Counted from the first letter of the stretch, positions 1-5,701 are shown. The stretch: 12,569 bases of DNA from Chloroflexota bacterium (GCA_016210395.1 JACQUI010000192.1:1-12569), one strand, 5' to 3'. Numbers and translations are program-made. Notes: generated from the letters alone by a model not told the origin.

Positions 1-162
1 CCTCCTTGCTATTCTTACAAGGAGAGGATGCCTGACTTCATTTACTTTGTCAACACCTTCTCAGCATTACAAAGCTATTTTGTTAATGCCCTTCAAGGTG
101 CGGTCATCCAGCCGAACCACTGAAAGACCCTGGGGCACCGAAGCATGGGTGTCGAGAAACCA

Positions 163-194
163 TCTCTCCACTTCCCGTGAGGGAAGTGGAGAGA
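163..194. repeat. Perfect 14-bp inverted repeat, GTGA loop
   Basis: TCTCTCCACTTCCC at 163-176 is the exact reverse complement of 181-194, with loop GTGA. On the minus strand it lies about 190 bp downstream of the selenoprotein stop, and only a weak T-rich stretch follows it. It could therefore end transcription poorly or be a dispersed palindromic repeat. Confidence 0.75.
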
Positions 195-256
195 CCTAAC
201 CCCTGACCCCTCCCCGCAGTGTGAAGGGGCAACAAGCTGTTGCGAACACGGTGCGC

Positions 257-277
257 CCCTCTCCGTGAAGGAGAGGG
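257..277. repeat. 8-bp inverted repeat
   Basis: CCCTCTCC at 257-264 pairs with GGAGAGGG at 270-277 around loop GTGAA. Its right arm is part of the sequence repeated again near 2282-2312, so it looks like part of a dispersed intergenic element rather than a dedicated terminator. No T-run follows on either strand. Confidence 0.6.
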
Positions 278-298
278 AAAGGAGGGAGAGGTCTTTGA
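268..298 (+). repeat. Direct repeat copy 1 (flanks UGSC operon)
   Basis: This 31-nt stretch matches 2282-2312 at 28 of 31 positions in the same orientation. The last 19 nt (280-298 against 2294-2312) are identical. The two copies lie on either side of the selenoprotein operon (387-1993). Confidence 0.7.
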
Positions 299-386
299 GC
301 CTTGCTTTGACGCCTATGGGGTACCGGGAAGACTGTCAACATGAAGCAGAAGCAAGGATACCCCCTTGGGTGGTCTGCTCGCGATC

Positions 387-908
387 TCAACGCAAGAGCT
401 CCTGGATCTGCTCGACGACCCGGACTGCTTTTTCTCTCTCCCGCTCTTCCGGATCAATGCTCGCGGACTGCGGGAACACACAGATGCGAAGGTCCGGCAT
501 GTGCAACTCCCTTGCCTGGGAGAGAGCTGCCCGCTCGAAGACTTCATGCACCAGCACAACAGTGGGATGCCCTTGCTTTGTCAAGGCGATTCCGTCGCGC
601 ACGGCAGCGGAGGTGCAGGACCCTCAGGCCCCGACGCCTACGACCGCGAAGTCCGTTGCGCTGACAATCCTGCTGATCTCCGACGCCGGAGCCGGCGCCC
701 AGGTGTTGGACTTGTAGACTTTCACTACGCCTCTGGGCTCTAGCCGGTCTTCAATGACTCGCTCCAACTGCCTCCAGAAGGCGAGCGCGGAGATATGCTG
801 GTTGAAGACGTACCCAACCGCTTTCCCTTTCAGGGTCTCCAGCGAGCTTGCTGCGACGGCGACAGACGAGTCCACGTTGCCGACCGGACTAATCAGGATG
901 ATGCTCAT
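387..908 (-). CDS. UGSC-family selenoprotein (TGA read as selenocysteine)
   Basis: The frame starts at ATG 908, with AAAGGAG 10 nt upstream, and reads to TAG/TGA-type stop at 387-389 (TGA) except for one in-frame TGA at 624-626. Residue 95 is that TGA. It sits in GVGA-U-GSC-TSAAVRDGIA, so the motif is U95-G96-S97-C98. The halves join into one 173-aa alpha/beta protein: strand ISLIP-like start (MSIILISPVG), central VVGVGA strand before the motif, then PTVVLVHEVF and a charged C-terminal helix. UGSC proteins are a known family reported as selenoproteins in marine metagenomes, with Cys (CGSC) homologues elsewhere. The U-x-x-C spacing suggests a redox-active selenenylsulfide (inference). The substrate is unknown. 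The start ATG overlaps the upstream gene's TGA (ATGA), implying translational coupling. The alternative, a nonsense mutation exactly at the motif's U, is much less likely. No signal peptide or TM is seen, so it is probably cytoplasmic. Confidence 0.87.
592..604 (-). promoter_or_regulatory. Candidate bacterial SECIS stem-loop
   Basis: On the minus strand, CCGT and ACGG form a 4-bp stem around loop GCGCG. The loop starts 24 nt after the TGA at 624-626. Bacterial SECIS elements lie within the coding sequence just downstream of UGA, with the apical loop roughly 16-37 nt away and a G early in the loop, which this fits. A competing hairpin, GTC-C-TGCAC with GTGCG-C-GAC, starts 2 nt after the TGA and has one mismatch. 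I cannot choose between them by eye, and a 4-bp stem can arise by chance in such GC-rich DNA. Confidence 0.4.
624..626 (-). other. In-frame TGA, selenocysteine codon
   Basis: The codon is TGA on the minus strand, preceded by GTC GGG GCC and followed by GGG TCC TGC. It encodes the U of the UGSC motif at residue 95 of 173. Protein-like sequence continues in the same frame on both sides, and no other in-frame stop lies between 908 and 389. Confidence 0.85.
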
Positions 909-1993
909 GGCAAATCCGCTCCTTTCTTCGGGAACACTACCTGTTTCGTTTGCGCCAGCCCTCCAAGATTGCCCCATCCGGGAAACAGCGACGCAAACCC
1001 GCCACCGGAGCCCCATCCGCCTGTGGTGACGATGATCAGGTTTTCCGGCTTGCGCACAAAGGGCACCAGGGCGTCGGGGTCGCTTGGGTCGGTCACGTGA
1101 CTCCAGTGGAACGGGCTGCTTTCCGCGATGGCGCGGTGTCTCTGGACATCCCGCACGGGACGGCGGGCCAGCTCCATGAGACGGCGCTTGACCTCCGCCT
1201 TCGATAGCCCGCTGTTGGCTAGGTTTTGCGAGACGAGGGGACTCAGCGCCAGGACCATGTCCCCTCCGTGCAGGTTGTTGCTTCCCAGAACTGCGATGCC
1301 GTCGGCCAGGACGAAGAGCACGTCCTCCGCCGAGCTATACCCGGCGCCCGTTCCGATAGAGTGCGGCGCTTCAACCGCAACCACGGTCGCGGTCGTGTCT
1401 TGCGGGCTGTATCCGTGCTCGACGTGCAGCGGCTCCCACGGGTTCGTATCATGGTCCTCAGCGATGCAGAAGCTGTAGTAGCCGGGATGGCCGTGGGTCG
1501 TCTTGCAGGGCTCCCCAGGGTAGCCTCCCCCGATGTTCCAGAGGATGAGCCGGAGGGCGCGTCCAACAGCGGCGTTTGCGCGGGAACCGTGTCCCAACGC
1601 GCTCTCCCGGGTGTTGAACCCCAACGCTCGCGCGGCCGGGCCGCTGACGATAATCAAGGGGGCGCAGCAATGGGTAGTGGTCTGGACGCCATTCAGGTTG
1701 AACGGCTCTTCCATGACCGCCTCAAGCGCGGCGATGACGATGGGCGCGTGCTCAGGCAAGCAGCCCGCCATGACGCAGTTGGCCGCGATCTTCTCCAGCG
1801 TTGCGATGCCGTTCCGCGGTGGGACGACGCCCATGATCTCTGCGGGGTCCCTGCCCAGGTACGCGAGGATTCCTGCGACCGCCTCTTTCGTCGGGGGAAC
1901 GACAGGCAGGCCGTCAGTCCAGCCCTGCCGGTAGCAGAACTCGTGGGCCTCTATGATATCGGCTACTTCGTGGGTCTCGGGGGCCAAGTTCAA
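905..1993 (-). CDS. Conserved uncharacterised protein, operon partner of UGSC selenoprotein
   Basis: A 362-aa protein with no TM segment or signal peptide; probably cytoplasmic. I do not recognise a characterised function. It resembles a widespread uncharacterised bacterial family with an N-terminal GW-TDGLPVVPPT signature (here residues 24-35). Other conserved-looking parts are MGVVPPRNGIATLEKIA (54-70), CVMAGCLPEH (73-82), the Cys pair HCC (108-110), and glycine-rich segments near 155-160 and 325-345. Its seven cysteines, Cys20, 73, 78, 109, 110, 163 and 176, would allow redox or metal chemistry, but no CxxC is present. I chose the TTG at 1993 because AGGAGGTGA lies 5 nt upstream. The frame stays open upstream to 2140 but that part looks non-coding. 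The stop TGA overlaps the selenoprotein ATG, so the two products are probably made together and may share a pathway or complex. Confidence 0.85.
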   Translation of the reverse strand: MNLAPETHEVADIIEAHEFCYRQGWTDGLPVVPPTKEAVAGILAYLGRDPAEIMGVVPPRNGIATLEKIAANCVMAGCLPEHAPIVIAALEAVMEEPFNLNGVQTTTHCCAPLIIVSGPAARALGFNTRESALGHGSRANAAVGRALRLILWNIGGGYPGEPCKTTHGHPGYYSFCIAEDHDTNPWEPLHVEHGYSPQDTTATVVAVEAPHSIGTGAGYSSAEDVLFVLADGIAVLGSNNLHGGDMVLALSPLVSQNLANSGLSKAEVKRRLMELARRPVRDVQRHRAIAESSPFHWSHVTDPSDPDALVPFVRKPENLIIVTTGGWGSGGGFASLFPGWGNLGGLAQTKQVVFPKKGADLP

Positions 1994-1998
1994 TGGGC

Positions 1999-2007
1999 TC
2001 ACCTCCT
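1999..2007 (-). promoter_or_regulatory. Perfect Shine-Dalgarno deciding a TTG start
   Basis: The minus strand reads AGGAGGTGA, the full complement of the 16S rRNA 3' end (TCACCTCCT), followed after 5 nt by TTG at 1993-1991. No ATG or GTG start upstream in this frame has a comparable site. It therefore fixes the start of the 362-aa protein and suggests strong initiation for the operon. Confidence 0.8.
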
Positions 2008-2036
2008 TTGGCGTGATGATAGCCCGTAAACCCAGC

Positions 2037-2053
2037 GCTTGCCTAGGGCAAGC
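2037..2053. repeat. 7-bp perfect hairpin in UGSC operon leader
   Basis: GCTTGCC at 2037-2043 pairs with GGCAAGC at 2047-2053 around a 3-nt TAG loop. It is about 45 nt upstream of the TTG start. With no T-run it is not a terminator. It may stabilise the leader or be incidental. Confidence 0.5.
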
Positions 2054-2281
2054 AGGAGGGTAAATCACGCCGGTCTTGCCCTGGCGCTCTGGTCCAGCAA
2101 GCCAGCGCATGGGTGCAGTGCCGTTGTCACCCCCTTCCATGCTGGTTCAGCGGACACTTTCCAGACTAGTGTGAAGCGAGTGTCAACAACCTTATGAAAC
2201 ACTACAGGACGCCCCCAGCAGGGAACACAGCTCCGTCGCACCCTCCTTGGCATGAAGACAATTGTCGGGCAAGGCTCCTTA

Positions 2282-2312
2282 ATGAAGAGGGACAGGAGGG
2301 AGAGGTCTTTGA
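2282..2312 (+). repeat. Direct repeat copy 2 (flanks UGSC operon)
   Basis: 28 of 31 positions match 268-298 in the same orientation, with an identical 19-nt core at 2294-2312. It lies between the start of the selenoprotein operon and the terminator of the neighbouring NrfD operon. Confidence 0.7.
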
Positions 2313-2320
2313 TCTGCCGC

Positions 2321-2360
2321 AACCAAAAGAGACCGCCCAAGACGGCGGTCTCTTTTGGTT
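2321..2360. terminator. Strong hairpin terminator, 17-bp perfect stem
   Basis: AACCAAAAGAGACCGCC at 2321-2337 is the exact reverse complement of 2344-2360, with loop CAAGAC. It lies 74 bp beyond the NrfD stop on the minus strand. The downstream arm contains TCTTTTGGTT, so the A/T-rich outer stem supplies the U-rich tail. The symmetrical tails would allow it to work in both directions, but only the NrfD operon reads into it from the right. Confidence 0.8.
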
Positions 2361-2433
2361 ATGGCGCTCGGAGGGGTTGCAGGAGCGTTCTCAGCGGCGT
2401 CATGATGCCGCTGCGCCACGAGGAGCGGGCAGC

Positions 2434-3807
2434 CTACGCCCGCCCACCCTCGGGCGCCAGCGGTCCCCTCGCGGGATGCGCGCCGCCGGCGCCCGCCTCT
2501 GCGCTGTGCCCCTCCACCATCTCCCACACCGCCACGCTGGGCACAAGCTTCAAAAGCACCGCAATGATCAGGATGAACGCGGCGATCCCGCCGACAGTCA
2601 CCGACACCTCGATCCAGGAAGGCGAGTAGCTGGGCATGTCGTAGGGATTCAGCGGCAAACGCGCGCCCCCCACGACGATCAGATACCGCTCGATGAACAT
2701 CCCCACGTTCACCAGGACCGAGGCGACCACCACGCCCGCGATCGTGCGGGTAAACGGCACGGCGATGATCACTACCGGCAGCACGATCCCTCCCCAGAAA
2801 TACCCCCAGTACAGCGGCGCCATAGTGCCCGTCAACAGGTCGTCCAGGTAGAGGTCTATTTTGCCTCCCAGGGTATACCCGTGCACCACGAACTCGTTCA
2901 CGTTCAGGAAGAACATGGCCCCGGAGAATGCGGCGAGGATGTATCCCAGATACAGGAAGTGCTTCTTGGTGATGTACTCCTCCAGACCGAGGAGCTTCCG
3001 GAGGATAGCAATGAGTATCACGATGATGCCCACGCCTGAAAACACCGCGCCCGCCACAAAGTAGATGCCGAACATGGGGCTGTGCCACGGCTCCCGCAAC
3101 GTCATGGCGAAGAGCCACGAGGTCACTGTGTGCATGGTCACCGCCACCGGAATGATGAGGATCATCATCAGCCCCAGTGCCCTTTGCAGGTCCCGCCGCT
3201 GCCGGGGCGTATCCCTCCAGCCCAGCGAAAAGGCGTTGAACGCCCATCGCTTCAGCCGGTTCGACCGAGGGCCTATAGTGTCGCGGAGGAACGCCATGTC
3301 AGGGATGAGCGCTGCGTACAGATAGGTGACGCTGCCGGCCAGGTACGTCGCCAGCCCCAACACGTCCCAGATCACCGGCGACTCCCACCTGCCGTGGAAG
3401 ATCACCTTGTACAGCGTCAGGTGTGGGTTCTGACGTGAGTTGAATACGATGAACATGGCCGCAACGATCAAGGAAGACACGGTCACGATCTCGGCGGCGC
3501 GGGTTACCGGGGTCCTCCACCCCGCCTTGGTAATGCGAAGGATCGCTGAGATGAAGGTGCCCGCCATGCTTACGCCGATGAAGAAGACGTACATGGTGAT
3601 GTACAACCCCCAGGGCACCCTGTCGCGCATGCCCGTCAGTATCAGGCCTTCCCTGAGCTGAAGAACATAGGCGAACAGCCCCCACGCGATGATCAGCGCC
3701 AGGACTCCGATGAACAGGTAGTAGGCCCTGCTTGTCCGCTCCAGCGGCGCGGAAGCCTTGCTCTCCAGGACCGAGCGGAACCCCCTTACCGGCCCGATCG
3801 CTTCCAT
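2434..3807 (-). CDS. NrfD-family integral membrane subunit (DsrP/ActC/HmcC-like, 10 TM)
   Basis: A 457-aa polytopic inner-membrane protein of the polysulfide reductase NrfD family, which exchanges electrons between (mena)quinone and a membrane-attached iron-sulfur/molybdopterin or cytochrome module. About ten hydrophobic segments are visible near residues 30-50, 67-90, 105-124, 148-168, 208-235, 248-270, 284-303, 333-352, 356-378 and 402-422. That number fits the 10-TM branch (DsrP, HmcC, ActC) rather than 8-TM NrfD/PsrC. Family-like stretches are HSPMFGIYFVAGA (242-254) and NVGMFIERYLIVV (367-379). The C-terminal tail is Gly/Ala-rich and cytoplasmic or disordered. I chose ATG 3807 because AAAGGGAG lies 6 nt upstream; the frame is open 25 codons further but unlike the family. 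It is third in an operon that lacks the usual ferredoxin-like NrfC/DsrO gene, so its electron partner is encoded elsewhere or it is an orphan. Confidence 0.9.
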   Translation of the reverse strand: MEAIGPVRGFRSVLESKASAPLERTSRAYYLFIGVLALIIAWGLFAYVLQLREGLILTGMRDRVPWGLYITMYVFFIGVSMAGTFISAILRITKAGWRTPVTRAAEIVTVSSLIVAAMFIVFNSRQNPHLTLYKVIFHGRWESPVIWDVLGLATYLAGSVTYLYAALIPDMAFLRDTIGPRSNRLKRWAFNAFSLGWRDTPRQRRDLQRALGLMMILIIPVAVTMHTVTSWLFAMTLREPWHSPMFGIYFVAGAVFSGVGIIVILIAILRKLLGLEEYITKKHFLYLGYILAAFSGAMFFLNVNEFVVHGYTLGGKIDLYLDDLLTGTMAPLYWGYFWGGIVLPVVIIAVPFTRTIAGVVVASVLVNVGMFIERYLIVVGGARLPLNPYDMPSYSPSWIEVSVTVGGIAAFILIIAVLLKLVPSVAVWEMVEGHSAEAGAGGAHPARGPLAPEGGRA

Positions 3808-3926
3808 GTCTTGCTCCCTTTCATGACTTGCTGCCAATCCAACTGGGCCTGCAGCCTGCCCTCGAGCCCGGCGCCCAGTCACGCCAGTTGCGAACGGAAT
3901 AGCTTCGCTTCAATGCTGCCCGGACC

Positions 3927-4262
3927 CTACCGGACCGGCCTCTGCGCCACATCCTCCCAGAACCGCGCCCACGCCTTGCTCGTCTGCCGCCTGTCCTGCC
4001 GCCGGACCCTGGCGCGCCCTGCCTTCCTCCAGAGGGCAAGACCTATGCCCGCCACACAAGCCGCTGCCACAAGCGCGCTCGTCGCTGCCAGGAGACCCCA
4101 GGCGATCCAGGCAGGCACAGGCGTGGCGACCAGGAGCACGGCTAGAAACCCATAGATGCCGGCGGCGACCACCAGCAGGATGCTCGTCCACCGTTCCGCC
4201 TTCGACCGGACCTTTGGAGCGCCTGACTGTTCTACCTTCGCCCTGTCCTCTCGCTCAGTCAT
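3927..4262 (-). CDS. Small two-TM membrane protein
   Basis: A 111-aa protein with a charged N-terminus (residues 1-25, Lys/Arg/Glu-rich), two hydrophobic segments (about 27-46 and 51-78) separated by a short PVPAW turn, and a very basic tail with RRQDRRQ at 87-93. I do not recognise a named family. The topology is a helical hairpin with both ends probably cytoplasmic because of the basic flanks. Its ATG overlaps the TGA of the upstream receiver-like gene (ATGA), implying coupled translation. The NrfD gene follows after 119 nt. It may be a small accessory subunit of the NrfD complex (inference from position only). Confidence 0.75.
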   Translation of the reverse strand: MTEREDRAKVEQSGAPKVRSKAERWTSILLVVAAGIYGFLAVLLVATPVPAWIAWGLLAATSALVAAACVAGIGLALWRKAGRARVRRQDRRQTSKAWARFWEDVAQRPVR

Positions 4263-4669
4263 GCAGCACCTCGCTCGCCGTTCCGCTTGCCTCGCGACGC
4301 CTGCGCCGGCCTGCCTGTAGCGCTGGACAGCGCGCGCGCCGCCCGCAACGCTTCCAGGACCCCCTCCAGCGAAGCTCCCGCTTTGTTGGCCTTAAAGGAG
4401 AGCGTTATGGCCGGCTCCTTCGGGTCCAGAGTCACGATGGGGACATCAGCTTCCATGTGCGAAATCACCCCCTGGGCCAACGACTCGTCGCCGCTCCTCA
4501 CCACCAGCACTGCGTGCGGCCTGAACTCGTTGATCATCTCCAGGGTGGTTTCCGGGTCCGCCACGGGGAAACGCCGCACGAGAAACAAGCGATGCGTCCC
4601 CAGGGCCTCTATTACGCTCTCCTCGAAGAGGCCCCCGACACCCAGCACTGCCACACGGTCTCGTCGCAC
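4259..4669 (-). CDS. Receiver-like alpha/beta protein (possible pseudo-receiver)
   Basis: A 136-aa soluble protein with alternating strands and helices: RVAVLGV (5-11), a helix through 14-23, RLFLVRR (27-33), HAVLVVR (52-58), VPIVTLD (76-82), then ITLSFKANKAGASLEG and a final helix. The order resembles a CheY-like receiver. However, the acidic pair expected after strand 1 is missing, and strand 3 ends in R58-S59-G60-D61 rather than a clean phospho-Asp, so normal phosphorylation is doubtful. An alternative is another small Rossmann-like or nucleotide-sensing domain. The start is GTG at 4669, preceded by a G-rich GAGGGGG site; no ATG lies nearby in frame. The C-terminus (ALSSATGRPAQASRGKRNG) looks disordered. 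It is the first gene of the NrfD operon and could regulate it or its complex (inference). Confidence 0.7.
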   Translation of the reverse strand: MRRDRVAVLGVGGLFEESVIEALGTHRLFLVRRFPVADPETTLEMINEFRPHAVLVVRSGDESLAQGVISHMEADVPIVTLDPKEPAITLSFKANKAGASLEGVLEALRAARALSSATGRPAQASRGKRNGERGAA

Positions 4670-4751
4670 GTCTCAGCCCCCCTCTATTCCTCAGTGTGGC
4701 CCTCGCAAGCCTGCGGCAGTATCACCGAATAGCAGGAAACCGCGCAACAAA

Positions 4752-4776
4752 ACGCCCCACTTTGACGGTGGGGCGT
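4752..4776 (-). terminator. Rho-independent terminator (second of two)
   Basis: ACGCCCCAC at 4752-4760 and GTGGGGCGT at 4768-4776 form a 9-bp perfect stem with a 7-nt loop. Read on the minus strand, it is followed by TTTTGTT. Its arms nearly copy those of the terminator at 4999-5024, so it probably acts as a backup stop for the same transcript and insulates the NrfD operon. Confidence 0.8.
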
Positions 4777-4863
4777 GAAGACGGATGCCAGGGAACGGCC
4801 TACTGTGTTCCGCTCGCGCAACCTCCAGCGTGGGCCGGGAGGGAGTACTGCATTACGGCTGTT

Positions 4864-4886
4864 CCTTCCCCCTTGACGGGGGAGGG
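4864..4886. repeat. C/G-run hairpin
   Basis: CCTTCCCCC at 4864-4872 pairs with GGGGGAGG (one G-T wobble) around loop TTGAC. It resembles the pyrimidine/purine hairpins in 163-277 and looks like another dispersed intergenic palindrome. Confidence 0.6.
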
Positions 4887-4947
4887 CCAGCATAGGGGCG
4901 ACTCGGAGGACAAGTCTCCGTAAGGAGCGGATCACGTATCGCCATCG

Positions 4948-4984
4948 GTCCGTAGGGGCGACCCGGCGGGTCGCCCCTACGGAC
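4948..4984. repeat. 17-bp perfect inverted repeat, GGC loop
   Basis: GTCCGTAGGGGCGACCC at 4948-4964 is the exact reverse complement of 4968-4984, with only 3 nt between. It has no T-run on either side, so it is not a typical terminator. A related partial sequence, AGGGGCGAC, occurs at 4894-4902. The element looks like a palindromic intergenic repeat of the REP/MITE-remnant kind. Confidence 0.75.
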
Positions 4985-4998
4985 ACTCCCACACGAAA

Positions 4999-5024
4999 AA
5001 CGCCCCACTCGCAAGTGGGGCGTT
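4999..5024 (-). terminator. Rho-independent terminator of the two-component operon
   Basis: AACGCCCCACT at 4999-5009 pairs perfectly with AGTGGGGCGTT at 5014-5024 around a 4-nt loop. On the minus strand the hairpin is followed by a T-run (GTTTTTCGT). It lies 24 bp beyond the response regulator stop. Confidence 0.9.
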
Positions 5025-5047
5025 CAGGAACAGGCCGCGCAAAAGGA

Positions 5048-5701
5048 CTACTCCGTCGGCTCGATCAATCCTTTCGACACGGCGTAACGTATCAGCCCAG
5101 CCTTGTTGTGCAGGCCCAGCTTGGCCATGATGTTGTCCCGGTGCGTCCGGACCGTGTTGACGCTCAGCACAAGTTGGCCGGCAATCTGGGAAGAGGTGTA
5201 TCCGGCGGCAATGAGGTTGAGGATCTCCTTCTCCCTAGGTGAAAGGATGTCCAGCGGGTCATCCATACCGCCCCTGGAGTTGGCCCGTTGCAAGTAGTCC
5301 GCCACCAGCTTAGACGCCATGCCGGGTTGCACGTAGACCTGCCCCTTGGCCACCGTTTTCAGCGCCGCCAGAAGCTCCTCCAGGTCTGTCTCCTTGACGA
5401 CGTATCCCAGCGCCCCTGCCTGCAGGGCCTTGAAGAGGTACTCGTGCCGGTCATGGACGGTGAGAATGAGGACTTTTGAGGGCAACCCCAAAGCCTGGAT
5501 GCGAGCAGCCGCAGCCAGTCCGTCCAGCTCCGGCATGCTGATGTCCATGACCACCACGTCCGGCTCCAGCTCGCGCGCCAGGCGCACCGCCTCCAGCCCG
5601 TTCGCAGCCTCCCCCACCACCTCAACGCCGGGCCGCGTGGCCAGCACCCGGGCCAACGCCTGCCGCAGCACCGTATGGTCGTCGGCCAGCACTATGCGCA
5701 T
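5048..5701 (-). CDS. NarL/FixJ-type response regulator
   Basis: A 217-aa two-domain cytoplasmic transcription factor. The receiver domain (about 1-118) has the acidic pair D7-D8, the phospho-acceptor D53 in VVVMDISMPELDG, switch T81 and K103. A short linker leads to a LuxR-type HTH domain (about 150-212) with the hallmark LSPREKEILNLIAAGYTSSQ and the recognition helix region SVNTVRTHRDNIMAKLG. Phosphorylation by the upstream kinase should drive dimerisation and DNA binding. I chose ATG 5701, which has AAAGGAG 5 nt upstream. A GTG at 5716 overlapping the kinase stop is possible, but adds residues atypical for a receiver. It lies 11 bp after the kinase in one operon, with a strong terminator just downstream. 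Target genes are not identifiable from the sequence. Confidence 0.95.
   Translation of the reverse strand: MRIVLADDHTVLRQALARVLATRPGVEVVGEAANGLEAVRLARELEPDVVVMDISMPELDGLAAAARIQALGLPSKVLILTVHDRHEYLFKALQAGALGYVVKETDLEELLAALKTVAKGQVYVQPGMASKLVADYLQRANSRGGMDDPLDILSPREKEILNLIAAGYTSSQIAGQLVLSVNTVRTHRDNIMAKLGLHNKAGLIRYAVSKGLIEPTE

Larger units (their letters stand above)
1..386. other. Gene-free stretch with hairpin repeats
   Basis: I see no gene with a convincing start, codon pattern or family match here. The stretch lies downstream of the minus-strand selenoprotein operon. It holds several inverted repeats: a 7-bp stem at 2-8/18-24, a 14-bp perfect stem at 163-194, GCAACA/TGTTGC at 229-243, and an 8-bp stem at 257-277. 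A minus-strand open frame entering from 195 ends at a TAA near 72 but has no start or recognisable domain. The run of G/A-rich and C/T-rich hairpins resembles dispersed intergenic repeats. Confidence 0.6.
1994..2433. other. Gap holding leader of the UGSC operon and end of the NrfD operon
   Basis: No gene is supported here. The stretch should contain the minus-strand promoter of the selenoprotein operon. A TTGACA match (minus strand, 2186-2181) is the best -35 candidate, but I see no good -10 hexamer at 16-18 nt, so I do not call a promoter. A 7-bp perfect hairpin, GCTTGCC-TAG-GGCAAGC, lies at 2037-2053 in the presumed 5' leader. GACACT/AGTGTC at 2153-2158/2179-2184 forms a spaced inverted repeat over the -35-like site, a possible operator. 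The right part holds a repeat copy and the terminator. Confidence 0.5.
4670..5047. other. Gene-free, hairpin-dense stretch between two minus-strand operons
   Basis: No coding frame is convincing. From right to left it contains the terminator of the response regulator transcript (4999-5024), a 17-bp perfect hairpin (4948-4984), a C/G-run hairpin (4864-4886), a CGGAG/CTCCG short stem near 4904-4920, and a second terminator-like hairpin (4752-4776). The promoter for the receiver-like/NrfD operon should lie at roughly 4670-4750, but I see no clear -35/-10 pair. Confidence 0.65.

Noticed and set aside
28..123. 31-aa plus-strand frame with AGGAG before ATG
   Set aside because: The SD spacing is only 3 nt, there is no family match, and the area is full of intergenic repeats.
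1..386. CRISPR-like array or ncRNA in the hairpin-rich left end
   Set aside because: The hairpins differ in sequence and spacing, with no regular repeat-spacer unit and no match to an RNA family I know.
265..743. Plus-strand frames (265-717, 341-664, 366-743) over the selenoprotein
   Set aside because: They have no RBS, Arg/Ser/Pro-rich compositions typical of antisense shadows, and they run opposite to a gene with clear family character.
624..1016. A 130-aa minus-strand frame ending at the TGA at 624 and a separate 71-aa frame at 387-602
   Set aside because: They are two halves of one selenoprotein gene. The first 36 codons (1016-909) lie inside the upstream gene in another frame and lack an RBS. 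The UGSC motif falls exactly on the TGA.
1994..2140. 49-codon extension of the 362-aa protein to 2140
   Set aside because: The perfect SD at 1999-2007 serves the TTG at 1993. The extension looks like translated intergenic DNA and crosses the hairpin at 2037-2053.
2279..3247. 322-aa minus-strand frame within the NrfD gene
   Set aside because: It is frame-shifted against ten clear TM segments, and it runs through the terminator at 2321-2360.
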